Shown in pieces: positions 1 to 6,072 of a stretch of 32,798 nt of DNA (position 1 is the first letter of the stretch; each line of letters begins with the position of its first letter). The stretch covers positions 1 to 32,798 of the forward strand of contig JBAZQV010000007.1 in NCBI GenBank assembly GCA_041645025.1, written 5' to 3'. The DNA is from GW2011-AR5 sp041645025 (GTDB lineage: Archaea; Aenigmatarchaeota; Aenigmatarchaeia; GW2011-AR5). Under the pieces are notes generated by a model that was not told where the DNA came from, ran no database searches, and saw only the letters and a list, made by a program, of their open reading frames with translations. The translations under genes were made by a program, and so were the position numbers.

Positions 1-488
1 TTAAGCAAAAGACGGAATTTTGCGAGTCGGTTCTTGGAAAGGAGATTGACGCCAAGGATGTTTTTAAGCCCGGTGAATTCGTTGATGTTACTGCAGTTAC
101 AAAGGGATTCGGCTTTACAGGTCCTGTAAAAAGATTTGGCATAAGAATACAGACCCGAAAGGACAAGCAGATGCACAGGCACGTCGGTTCCATAGGCTCT
201 ACGGTGCCGCGTCACGTTGATTGGAGGGTTCCGGCGGCAGGACAACATGGTTTTCATACGCGAACGGAATTCAGCAAAAAAATAATCATGATTGAGAGTG
301 ATGGCAAGAAGGTTACGCCAAGCGGCGGTTTCATTGGTTATGGCCTTCCGCAGTCAGTCATACTTGTGGAAGGCTCATTGCCTGGACCAAGAAAAAGACT
401 CATAAGATTGAGAAAAGCTGTGCGCAGCAACAAGGTGCTTCCGGTTGACGTCAAATATTTGTCAGTGGAAAGCAAGCAGGGGAAATAA
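1..488 (+). CDS. rpl3: Ribosomal protein uL3 (L3), 5'-truncated by the window
   Basis: C-terminal part (about 161 residues) of large-subunit protein uL3, which binds 23S rRNA near the peptidyl-transferase centre. The frame is open from base 3 with no start, so the gene begins outside the window. Recognisable uL3 signatures are the VTKGFGFTGPVKRFGI stretch, followed by RHVGSIG and the WRVPAAGQHGFHTRTEFSKK loop that reaches toward the catalytic centre. The following uL4 gene confirms the standard archaeal cluster order. Identity is seen directly from conserved residues and context. Confidence 0.96.
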   Translation, partial: KQKTEFCESVLGKEIDAKDVFKPGEFVDVTAVTKGFGFTGPVKRFGIRIQTRKDKQMHRHVGSIGSTVPRHVDWRVPAAGQHGFHTRTEFSKKIIMIESDGKKVTPSGGFIGYGLPQSVILVEGSLPGPRKRLIRLRKAVRSNKVLPVDVKYLSVESKQGK

Positions 489-536
489 AAATGTATTGTG
501 AATTTGTTTATGATAAAGGACTTTTAGATGATAATT

Positions 537-1328
537 ATGAAAGTTAAAATTTACGATCTTGAGGGAAAAACAGTCGGCGACGTTGAGCTGCCGAAAGTTT
601 TCAGCACTTCCTACAGGCCTGACGTCATAAAGCGCGCTGTTCTTGCGCAGCAGTCAGCGAAAAGACAGCCTTACGGTACTGATCCTCTTGCTGGTTTGCG
701 ATCTTCAGCCCACTACCACGGTTCGCGTCATTACCGATACGCCATGATGAACAAGGAGATGTCGAGAATACCGAGAATACACGGCAAGATTGGCTACATG
801 GCATGGAGAGCGCGTGTTGCACCGCAGGCTGTTAAAGGCAGAAGAGCGCACCCACCCAAAGCAGCAAAGATCTGGCTGCAGAAGATAAACCAGGCAGAGA
901 GACAGCTGGCAATAAAATCTGCGCTTGCGGCTTCCACAAGGAGCGAATTGCTGAAGATACGCGGCCACACATTTGATGCACCTGTGATATTTGTCGATGA
1001 TTTTGAAAATATAAAGAACACCAAGAAAGTTTCCGAGCTGCTGATGAAAGTCATGCCGGCGGAAATAGAAAGAAGCGAGAAGAAAAAGGTTCGCGCGGGC
1101 CGCGGCACGATGAGAGGCAGACGCTACACGAAAAAGAAAGGACCCCTTGTAATAATGTCAAAGAACTGTCCTGCCCTGAAGGCGTCGAGAAATGTACCAG
1201 GCATTGACGCAGTCTCACTCGTAAACCTTAATGCAGAACTGCTTGCTCCTGGAACGCAGGCGGGAAGACTGATAATCACAACAAAGTTGGCTCTTGACAG
1301 CCTGCAGAAAAAGTTTGGTGAAGATTAG
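537..1328 (+). CDS. rpl4: Ribosomal protein uL4 (L4)
   Basis: Large-subunit protein uL4 (L1e family), 263 residues, the usual archaeal length. The N-terminus MKVKIYDLEGKTVGDVELP and the basic loop with GTDPLAGLRSSAHYHGSRHY and GRRAHPP are typical; the loop lines the exit tunnel. I choose the ATG at 537 rather than the in-frame ATG at 528, because 528-533 (ATGATA) forms part of the Shine-Dalgarno-like GATGAT box found in the same position before many genes here. It lies 48 bases after uL3 and is followed by uL23 after 10 bases, so one operon. Confidence 0.96.
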   Translation: MKVKIYDLEGKTVGDVELPKVFSTSYRPDVIKRAVLAQQSAKRQPYGTDPLAGLRSSAHYHGSRHYRYAMMNKEMSRIPRIHGKIGYMAWRARVAPQAVKGRRAHPPKAAKIWLQKINQAERQLAIKSALAASTRSELLKIRGHTFDAPVIFVDDFENIKNTKKVSELLMKVMPAEIERSEKKKVRAGRGTMRGRRYTKKKGPLVIMSKNCPALKASRNVPGIDAVSLVNLNAELLAPGTQAGRLIITTKLALDSLQKKFGED

Positions 1329-1338
1329 GTGAGTTTAG

Positions 1339-1725
1339 ATGGCAAAAAAAGGACTAAAAACTGGAAAGCAAGCTGAAGAAAAGAAGACTGTAAAGAAGGG
1401 CTTGTTCAACAAACTGAAGAGAGTGAAGCCAGTAAAGGTAACAGCAGAACTTCAGAAGCCGCTGGAAGATCCTTTTGATGTGATAAAGTTCGTGCTTATG
1501 ACAGAAAAATCAATAAGAATGGTTGAGCTTCAGAACAAGCTCGTATTCATAGTTAACAGACCTGCTAAAAGAAACCAGATAAAAGTTGCCGTTGAACAGG
1601 CTTTTGGTTCGCCGATTTCAAAGGTGACAACGGTTGTTGACCAGGACGGAAGGAAAAAAGCATTTGTGAAATTCAAGAATGCCGGAGCAGCCGGTGATAT
1701 CGCGATAAAATTAGGAATAATTTAA
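1339..1725 (+). CDS. rpl23: Ribosomal protein uL23 (L23) with basic N-terminal extension
   Basis: Large-subunit protein uL23, which sits at the tunnel exit and docks SRP and other nascent-chain factors. The core (about residues 45-128: DPFDVIKFVLMTEKSI, FIVNRPAKRNQIKVAVEQAFG) matches archaeal uL23. Archaeal versions are usually about 85 residues; this one is 128 because of a Lys-rich N-terminal extension of about 43 residues, as in eukaryotic L23a. The start is supported by a GGTGAG box just upstream, overlapping the uL4 stop. It is the last gene before a long structured spacer. Confidence 0.95.
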   Translation: MAKKGLKTGKQAEEKKTVKKGLFNKLKRVKPVKVTAELQKPLEDPFDVIKFVLMTEKSIRMVELQNKLVFIVNRPAKRNQIKVAVEQAFGSPISKVTTVVDQDGRKKAFVKFKNAGAAGDIAIKLGII

Positions 1726-1737
1726 ACTCCTTTCTTT

Positions 1738-1760
1738 CAGCCCTTTTGAAAAAAGCGCTG
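1738..1760 (+). repeat. Stop-proximal hairpin element, copy 1 (after uL23)
   Basis: CAGC and GCTG close a stem CCTTTT/AAAAG with a GAA loop and a single C-C mismatch. The sequence GGCGG follows at once. It belongs to the repeated hairpin family found after uL2, eIF1, Rnp1, uS17, uS8, uL30, uL18 and secY and inside both tRNA introns. Unlike the other copies, this one is separated from its A/T-rich tail by an extra block of about 130 bases that itself folds strongly. Confidence 0.75.
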
Positions 1761-1779
1761 GCGGAAAAAGAGAGTAGCT

Positions 1780-1892
1780 TGTCTGTGGAAAGCAAAGCTT
1801 TCCAAGATCTCAGAAACCTCTGGTTTCTGCAGACAGTCAAATCCTAAGAAAGCAAAGCTTTCTTGGATTTCTCGGAAGACTGTAAGTCTTCC
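1780..1892 (+). repeat. Cluster of four perfect 8-bp hairpins inside the uL23-uL2 spacer
   Basis: Read directly: TGGAAAGC-aaa-GCTTTCCA (1786-1804) and CAGAAACC-tct-GGTTTCTG (1811-1829) are both enclosed by TGTCTG/CAGACA (1780-1785/1830-1835), giving a three-way junction. Next come AAGAAAGC-aaa-GCTTTCTT (1846-1864), extended by AAATCC/GGATTT (1839-1844/1865-1870), and GGAAGACT-gta-AGTCTTCC (1874-1892). Compared with the uL30-uL15 spacer, this block looks inserted between the GGCGGAAAAAG of the stop-proximal hairpin and its AAATATTATAAA tail. It may be a small mobile repeat or a structured leader RNA; no function is known to me. Confidence 0.8.
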
Positions 1893-1904
1893 GCAGAAAG
1901 AAAA

Positions 1905-1950
1905 TATTATAAATGGAGATGGAAAAAACAAAAATAATATCTGAAGACAA
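1905..1950 (+). promoter_or_regulatory. Candidate promoter and start region of uL2
   Basis: A TATA-like TATTATAAA starts at 1905, behind the purine-rich AAAGAAAA, and GAAGACAAGG starts 38 bases later (1943). The same pair with the same 38-base spacing occurs before uS17 (6088 and 6126), and with a 33-base spacing before uL15 (14301 and 14334). Archaeal transcription usually starts about 25 bases after the TATA box, which would place the 5' end just before GAAGAC. This is inference from position and recurrence. Confidence 0.5.
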
Positions 1951-2018
1951 GGTTTATAGGATCACCCGTTCTTTTGGGATGAAAACTAGACCTTTTCTTC
2001 TGAAGAAAAGGGATTGGT
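1943..2018 (+). promoter_or_regulatory. Structured leader RNA of uL2 (shared with eS4 and uS5)
   Basis: P1 pairs AGGTTTA (1950-1956) with TAGACCT (1987-1993), one G-U. P2 pairs TCACCC (1962-1967) with GGGATGA (1976-1982), with one bulged A and the loop GTTCTTTT. P3 pairs CCTTTTCTT (1991-1999) with AAGAAAAGG (2003-2011); P1 and P3 overlap by three bases, so they may be alternative folds. The uL2 start codon follows 7 bases later. The eS4 and uS5 leaders keep the same order of helices, loop and distance to the ATG with changed but still paired bases. Confidence 0.75.
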
Positions 2019-2708
2019 ATGGGAAAGCTTCTAAGACAACAGAGACGCGGCAAGGGATCGCCAAGGTATAGGGTGCCTAGTCATAACTATATTGGCAAGA
2101 TTAGCTATGCAAAGCTTCCGCAGGGCGAGGGTCATGTTATTGATATTGTTCACTCGCCTGGCAGAAGAACTCCGGCTGCGATCGTTGACTTTAACGGGCA
2201 GAAGAAATTGCTGCTGCCGGCTGAGGGGGTCTTTGTTGGCCAGAGCATAGGCAACAATACGGATAATGGTAATATTACTCAACTAAGAAATGTTCCAGAA
2301 GGAACAAAGATATTTAACATAGAATTGCATCCTGGTGATGGCGGAAGGATCTGCCGCGCTTCTGGTGCTTTTTCAACAGTTATATCCAAGGATGCAACCA
2401 GATGTACAATACTTATGCCTTCGCGCCAGAAGAAAGCGATTTCTTTGGACTGCAGGGCTACAATAGGCGTTACAGCAAGCTCAGGAAGGACAGAAAAACC
2501 TTGGATGAAGGCAGGCACAAGGCATCACTCCATGAGGGCACTGGGCAAGCTTTATCCTCACACAAGTGGCGTGAGCATGAACGCAGTGGACCACCCGTTC
2601 GGTGGAAGTAAACACCCTGGACGACCAAAGACCGTGTCAAGGCACATGCCGCCAGGCAAGAAAGTCGGTTCAATATCCCCAAGGAGAACTGGAAGGAGAA
2701 AGAAGTAA
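2019..2708 (+). CDS. rpl2: Ribosomal protein uL2 (L2)
   Basis: Large-subunit protein uL2, needed for subunit joining and peptidyl-transferase activity. 229 residues, slightly shorter than the usual archaeal 235-240. The N-terminus MGKLLRQQRRGKGSPRYRVPSHNY, the OB/SH3-like core and the C-terminal VSMNAVDHPFGG loop with the conserved His that approaches the catalytic centre are all present. It has its own structured leader and spacer, apart from uL23, and is followed by a stop-proximal hairpin, so it may be a separate transcript or processed unit. Confidence 0.97.
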   Translation: MGKLLRQQRRGKGSPRYRVPSHNYIGKISYAKLPQGEGHVIDIVHSPGRRTPAAIVDFNGQKKLLLPAEGVFVGQSIGNNTDNGNITQLRNVPEGTKIFNIELHPGDGGRICRASGAFSTVISKDATRCTILMPSRQKKAISLDCRATIGVTASSGRTEKPWMKAGTRHHSMRALGKLYPHTSGVSMNAVDHPFGGSKHPGRPKTVSRHMPPGKKVGSISPRRTGRRKK

Positions 2709-2709
2709 T

Positions 2710-2740
2710 AAGCCCCTTTCTTTTGGAAAGAAAGTGGCTT
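2710..2740 (+). repeat. Stop-proximal hairpin element, copy 2 (after uL2)
   Basis: AAGCC (2710-2714) pairs with GGCTT (2736-2740) around a CTTTCTTT/AAAGAAAG stem with a pyrimidine-purine mismatch at the same place as in the other copies. The A/G-rich third arm CAAAGAAAATATTATAAAA follows. The next ORF starts only about 15 bases after the A/T-rich tail, so that tail is unlikely to act as its promoter. Confidence 0.7.
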
Positions 2741-2774
2741 GCAGTCAAAGAAAATATTATAAAAGGTGAAAAAA

Positions 2775-3119
2775 ATGAGTATTGGTATGATTTATGTTGA
2801 TGTTGCGTTAGCAAATTTGGGAATTGGACTAGCACGACCATTAGATCATGGAAGAATGCCAGCTAGACAAGGCGGATATGGAGCAACTGTACAAGATAGA
2901 GGCGCATCTACAGCTGATGAAATAACTTACGCAAACGGACGCAGGATGTTTCAAGAAAAAGAAATATCAAACCGTGCTGCATGGGTGTGTGTCTACCATG
3001 TCAGCGATCCTAGGCTGCCGAAGAAAGTTGACGGACTCACAAACGAACAAAGGGCACGCGTACTGAAGGATGAGGAAATACATAGAAAAAATGGCGTTTA
3101 TTTCGTGCATTTTGACTAG
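2775..3119 (+). CDS. Unknown protein inserted between uL2 and uS19
   Basis: 114 residues, no family recognised. The N-terminus (MSIGMIYVDVALANLGIGLARP) is mildly hydrophobic, the middle is Gly/Arg-rich, and the C-terminus (VYHVSDPRLPKKVDGLTNEQRARVLKDEEIHRKN) has a charged helix before a final VYFVHFD strand. The ATG at 2775 has GGTG at 2765; the in-frame GTG at 2766 is that Shine-Dalgarno box itself. Codons are less biased than in the ribosomal genes. The stop overlaps the Shine-Dalgarno region of uS19, so the two are probably translated together. Confidence 0.7.
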   Translation: MSIGMIYVDVALANLGIGLARPLDHGRMPARQGGYGATVQDRGASTADEITYANGRRMFQEKEISNRAAWVCVYHVSDPRLPKKVDGLTNEQRARVLKDEEIHRKNGVYFVHFD

Positions 3120-3128
3120 GTGATAATC

Positions 3129-3518
3129 ATGGCAAAAATTTACAAATATCGCGGAAAAACACAGGAAGAACTTGAGGCTATGAGCCTTGAGGATTTCAGC
3201 AACCTGCTCAAGTCACGCCAGCGAAGGGCCCTGAGACATGGTCTGCCAAAGCAGCAGAAGAAGCTGCTGGAAAAAATACGCAGGTTCAAGGGAAAAGATA
3301 AACTAATCAGGACACACTCACGTGAAATGGTAATTTTGCCTGAAATGATTGGCACAAAGTTTGGCATTCACAATGGTCACGAATTTGTAATGGTAATAAT
3401 TGATGCAAGTATGATAGGCCACAGGCTTGGAGAATTTTCCCAGACAAGACACGTTGTAAAGCACAGCGCACCTGGTCTTGGAGCAACACGGTCGTCCAAG
3501 TTCGTGCCTCTCAAATAA
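3129..3518 (+). CDS. rps19: Ribosomal protein uS19 (S19)
   Basis: Small-subunit head protein uS19, 129 residues, archaeal length. The N-terminal YRGKTQEELEAMSLEDFSNLL extension and the core REMVILPEMIGTKFGIHNGHEFV and GEFSQTRHVVKHSAPGLGATRSSKFVPLK are diagnostic. The real start is the ATG at 3129; GTGATA at 3120 is the Shine-Dalgarno box in GGTGATAATCATG. The upstream stop TAG lies directly before that box. Confidence 0.97.
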   Translation: MAKIYKYRGKTQEELEAMSLEDFSNLLKSRQRRALRHGLPKQQKKLLEKIRRFKGKDKLIRTHSREMVILPEMIGTKFGIHNGHEFVMVIIDASMIGHRLGEFSQTRHVVKHSAPGLGATRSSKFVPLK

Positions 3519-3527
3519 GGTGAAAAA

Positions 3528-3734
3528 ATGGAATTCGAATATAAAGGACACACGTTTGGAACAGAAACATTTTATGGTCAAGCTTACTTGGCGCTTCGAA
3601 TTAAAGCTGCTCCTTTAGATGGAAGCGTGGTTACTCCATGTCCCCTTATAGGTAAAAACGGCAAAATAATCGGCGGCCATAAAAATGTGAGAAGATTTAT
3701 GGAAAACCATTTTGCTGAATACTTAACGGATTGA
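3528..3734 (+). CDS. Unknown small protein, paralogue of the next gene
   Basis: 68 residues, no known family. Its N-terminus MEFEYKGHTFGTETFYG aligns with MKFRYQGIDFGTETIDG of the following ORF, and both keep a C-terminal basic VRR followed by a short helix, so the two are tandem duplicates. The beta-strand-rich start suggests a small sheet domain. GGTG lies 8 bases before the ATG. Its TGA stop is embedded in the Shine-Dalgarno box of the next gene (TTGATAATTATG), implying translational coupling. Confidence 0.65.
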   Translation: MEFEYKGHTFGTETFYGQAYLALRIKAAPLDGSVVTPCPLIGKNGKIIGGHKNVRRFMENHFAEYLTD

Positions 3735-3739
3735 TAATT

Positions 3740-3949
3740 ATGAAATTCAGATATCAAGGAATTGATTTCGGTACGGAAACTATAGACGGTACGCAAACGC
3801 TTGTAGCATACTTCAAGCCAATCGGCGCAGGTTACATGCATGTTCCTCATATTGACGTGTCGAAAATGGAAACGAAAACGATACCAGAAAGCAGAAGAGT
3901 GAGAAGAGCGATTGACCGTTCATCAGGAGCTTTGCGAGGCATTGATTAA
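3740..3949 (+). CDS. Unknown small protein, second copy of the paralogous pair
   Basis: 69 residues; shares the FGTET core and the VRR-containing C-terminus with the 3528 ORF. No catalytic motif is visible. It ends one base before the uL22 start codon, so uL22 expression is probably coupled to it. The start is the ATG at 3740 after TTGATAATT; the in-frame TTG at 3731 belongs to the ribosome-binding box. The pair separates uS19 from uL22, which are normally adjacent in archaea. Confidence 0.65.
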   Translation: MKFRYQGIDFGTETIDGTQTLVAYFKPIGAGYMHVPHIDVSKMETKTIPESRRVRRAIDRSSGALRGID

Positions 3950-3950
3950 A

Positions 3951-4505
3951 ATGAAACAAACATTCGTTCCAGAGCATAACTATGCGAAGGCCTTTGGCTC
4001 AGACATTAAAATATCTATGAAGGCGTCGATGGTGTTATGTAATGTGATAAGAGGCAAACCTCTTACAAGGGCTAGACGATTGTTAGAGGATCTTATAGCA
4101 CAGAGACGAAGCTTGCATGGAAAATACTACACGAAAGCTGCAAAAGGTATAATTATACTGCTCAGCAGCTGTGAAAAAAACGCGGAGTTCAGGGGGCTGG
4201 ACATGAACAGGCTTTTTGTGCACGCTTCCGCACATAAGGGCACAAACATAAGAAGGCGCCGAAGAAAGGGCGCATTCGGTTCGAAATTGAAGAGCACCAA
4301 CATGGAAATCATGCTTGTGGAACGCGGCAAACAGCCGAGTGATATAGTTTCAAAAAAGAAAATAAAAGAACAGCTCACCAAGAAGAGTGATGCAGAAGTT
4401 AATGCGGAAAATGAAAAGGAAGAACTGAAAAGAGATCTTGATGTCGTGAAAAATGAGCAGAAGCAACTCAAGAAGGATGTTGAAGAGGCAGAACAAAAAG
4501 TGTGA
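3951..4505 (+). CDS. rpl22: Ribosomal protein uL22 (L22) with C-terminal coiled-coil tail
   Basis: Large-subunit protein uL22, whose hairpin lines the exit tunnel. 184 residues. The core EHNYAKAFGSDIKISMKAS, the TRARRLLEDLI helix and the HKGTNIRRRRRKGAFGSKLKSTNMEI hairpin are typical. The last 55 or so residues (KKKIKEQLTKKSD onward) are a charged Lys/Glu helix with heptad-like spacing, longer than in most relatives. I choose the ATG at 3951, since it gives the conserved N-terminus; the longer TTG start at 3912 would overlap the previous gene. Confidence 0.94.
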   Translation: MKQTFVPEHNYAKAFGSDIKISMKASMVLCNVIRGKPLTRARRLLEDLIAQRRSLHGKYYTKAAKGIIILLSSCEKNAEFRGLDMNRLFVHASAHKGTNIRRRRRKGAFGSKLKSTNMEIMLVERGKQPSDIVSKKKIKEQLTKKSDAEVNAENEKEELKRDLDVVKNEQKQLKKDVEEAEQKV

Positions 4506-4510
4506 TAATT

Positions 4511-5170
4511 ATGAGAGAACGATTGTTTATAAAAAAAGCAAAAGAGCAGGTGCGCCTGGAGGAATTTATACGGAAACAGTTTGCCCAGGCGAAATGCGGC
4601 GACATAGAAGTGCAGCACACGCCTGTTGTTACAAGAATAGTTCTTCACACAACAACACCGGGCCTAATAATCGGCAGCGGTGGTGAGCGCATAAAGGAAA
4701 CTGTTGAAATACTTCGGAAGGATTTTGGAATAGAGAATCCCCAGATTGATGTGCAAAATATAGATAACCCGGACTTGGATCCAAATATAGTTTCACAGAC
4801 CATAGCGACATCGATGGAGAGCGGCGTGAATTTCAAGAAACTTGGCAACTACTACATGCAGCGTATAATGGCATCGGGTGCCATAGGTTGTGAGATTGTT
4901 CTGTCAGGAAAAGTAAGTGGCCAAAGAAGCAGGAGAGAAAGATTCATTTCAGGTTATCTGAAGAAATGCGGCGAACCTGCAAAGCGCGATGTTGCGGTGG
5001 GTTTTGCACTTGCAAATCCAAGGCTTGGTAACATAGGCGTGACGGTTAAGATAATGCTGAGACGCAGCGAACTTTCGATAAAAATACCTGAGCAGGCTGT
5101 TCCTAAGGAGATACCAAAAGAAACAGCAAAGGAGACAGCAGAAGTGCTGAAAGAGGAGACCAGTGAGTGA
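4511..5170 (+). CDS. rps3: Ribosomal protein uS3 (S3)
   Basis: Small-subunit protein uS3 at the mRNA entry channel, 219 residues. The KH domain carries the GLIIGSGGERIKETVEILRK motif (GxxG loop), and the C-terminal domain has MASGAIGCEIVLSGKVSGQRSRRERF. The acidic/Lys-rich tail after residue about 195 is variable in archaea. The start ATG at 4511 lies in GTGATAATTATG; the uL22 stop TGA is inside that Shine-Dalgarno box. Confidence 0.97.
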   Translation: MRERLFIKKAKEQVRLEEFIRKQFAQAKCGDIEVQHTPVVTRIVLHTTTPGLIIGSGGERIKETVEILRKDFGIENPQIDVQNIDNPDLDPNIVSQTIATSMESGVNFKKLGNYYMQRIMASGAIGCEIVLSGKVSGQRSRRERFISGYLKKCGEPAKRDVAVGFALANPRLGNIGVTVKIMLRRSELSIKIPEQAVPKEIPKETAKETAEVLKEETSE

Positions 5171-5175
5171 TATTA

Positions 5176-5406
5176 ATGGCTATATTAAAATCAAAAAAAG
5201 TGCGTGAACTTAACGATAAGGAAATGTCTGAGAAACTTCGAGAACTACGCCTTGAGTTTTCAAAGGAGATGGCATCCAGCGAAATAGGCGGCAGTGTGAA
5301 GAATCCTGGCAGAATTCGTGAGATAAGGCGCGCAATTGCAAGAATCAAAACAGAAAGCGGCAGCAGACAAAAAAAAGTTGCCGATTCAAAAAGGAGAGGT
5401 GGTTGA
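5176..5406 (+). CDS. rpl29: Ribosomal protein uL29 (L29)
   Basis: Large-subunit protein uL29 near the exit tunnel, 76 residues. The two-helix pattern KVRELNDKEMSEKLRELRLEF and NPGRIREIRRAIARIKT is diagnostic. The ATG at 5176 follows the box GTGATATTA; the uS3 stop TGA lies within that box. The C-terminus adds about ten basic residues. Its stop overlaps the upstream region of the eIF1 gene, indicating a tight operon. Confidence 0.95.
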   Translation: MAILKSKKVRELNDKEMSEKLRELRLEFSKEMASSEIGGSVKNPGRIREIRRAIARIKTESGSRQKKVADSKRRGG

Positions 5407-5411
5407 AAACA

Positions 5412-5714
5412 ATGGTATGTTCGAAGTGCGGTTTACCAGAGGAACTTTGTGTGTGTCAAACCATAGCAAAGGAAACCCAGAAAATAAGGGTTGAAAAAAT
5501 ACAGAAACGCTATGGAAAGAGCATGACCATAATAAGGGGCGTTGACACTGCAAAGATAGATGTGAGGGATTTGATGAAAAAACTCAAATCAAAGCTCGCT
5601 TGCGGTGGTACGTACAAGAACGGGGAGATTGAGCTTCAGGGTGACCACAGGTCTCAAGTCAGGGAAATACTTGTGAAGGAAGGTTTCCCGCGGGAATTGA
5701 TTGAAGTATCCTAA
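5412..5714 (+). CDS. Translation initiation factor eIF1/SUI1 homologue
   Basis: 100 residues. The C-terminal SUI1 domain (about 25-100: KIRVEKIQKRYGKSMTIIRG, LMKKLKSKLACGGTYKNGEIELQGDHRSQVREILVKEGF) matches archaeal aIF1, which promotes correct start-codon selection on the small subunit. An N-terminal zinc-knuckle-like CSKCGLPEELCVC precedes it, a form known from archaeal homologues. The ATG at 5412 is preceded by GGAGAGGTGG. This gene commonly sits between uL29 and Rnp1 in archaea. Confidence 0.93.
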   Translation: MVCSKCGLPEELCVCQTIAKETQKIRVEKIQKRYGKSMTIIRGVDTAKIDVRDLMKKLKSKLACGGTYKNGEIELQGDHRSQVREILVKEGFPRELIEVS

Positions 5715-5716
5715 CC

Positions 5717-5743
5717 CTTTCTTCTTTTAGAAAAAGAAGAAAG
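5717..5743 (+). repeat. Stop-proximal hairpin element, copy 3 (after eIF1)
   Basis: A perfect 12-bp stem: CTTTCTTCTTTT (5717-5728) with AAAAGAAGAAAG (5732-5743), loop AGA. A third copy of the purine arm, GGAAAGAAGAAAAATATT, follows from 5751. No T-tract follows the stem on the RNA strand, so a bacterial-style terminator is not supported. It starts 3 bases after the stop codon. Confidence 0.75.
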
Positions 5744-5781
5744 CCCTACTGGAAAGAAGAAAAATATTACAAGGTGGTTAC

Positions 5782-6045
5782 ATGCGAAATCCAAGTAACA
5801 TACTGAGGCACGAACTTATAGGATTGAAGTGCCGAGTCACAGACTCAAAAAATAAAAGCCAGATAGGCATCGAGGGAAAAATAATAGACGAGACGATAAA
5901 GACCATTGTAATCGGCGATAAAAGAGTGCAGAAAAAAGATGCTGTGTTCATGGTAAGTTTAAGCGGAAAAAATGTTTATATTGACGGCAATGCAATCATT
6001 GCGCGGCCGGAGGACAGGATCAAAAAGAAAATCAAAAAGTGGTAA
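5782..6045 (+). CDS. rnp1: RNase P protein subunit p29 (Rnp1/Pop4)
   Basis: 87 residues, the length of archaeal Rpp29. It binds RNase P RNA and assists 5' maturation of tRNA. The N-terminal NILRHELIGLKCRVTDSKNKSQIGIEGKIIDET and VIGDKRVQKKDAVFMVSL form the Sm-like barrel pattern of the family. Placement between eIF1 and uS17 is conserved in archaea. The AAGGTGGTTAC before the ATG supplies the ribosome-binding site. Flanked on both sides by hairpin elements, so it may be an individually processed unit. Confidence 0.92.
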   Translation: MRNPSNILRHELIGLKCRVTDSKNKSQIGIEGKIIDETIKTIVIGDKRVQKKDAVFMVSLSGKNVYIDGNAIIARPEDRIKKKIKKW

Positions 6046-6072
6046 GCCCTTTCTTCTAAAGAAGAAAGCGCT
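6045..6072 (+). repeat. Stop-proximal hairpin element, copy 4 (after Rnp1)
   Basis: Outer pairs AGC/GCT, one C-C mismatch, then a 8-bp CTTTCTTC/GAAGAAAG stem with loop TAAA. The TAA stop of Rnp1 provides the first base. The linker TGCGG and a third arm AAAGAAGAAATATTA follow, so the pyrimidine strand could pair with either of two purine arms. Confidence 0.78.

Noticed and set aside
491..547. 18-codon ORF (MYCEFVYDKGLLDDNYES) between uL3 and uL4
   Set aside because: It overlaps the uL4 start and has no ribosome-binding box; too short to support, though a leader peptide cannot be excluded.
1780..1892. CRISPR array
   Set aside because: The repeated units are inverted hairpins of differing sequence without regular spacers; no direct-repeat array exists in the window and no cas gene was seen.
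2754..2763. ATATTATAAAA after uL2 as a TATA box
   Set aside because: Transcription would begin beyond the next start codon at 2775, which has its own ribosome-binding box; same problem at 5765.
5717..5743. Rho-independent terminator
   Set aside because: The stem is perfect but is followed by a purine-rich stretch instead of a T-tract, and genes continue in the same direction.
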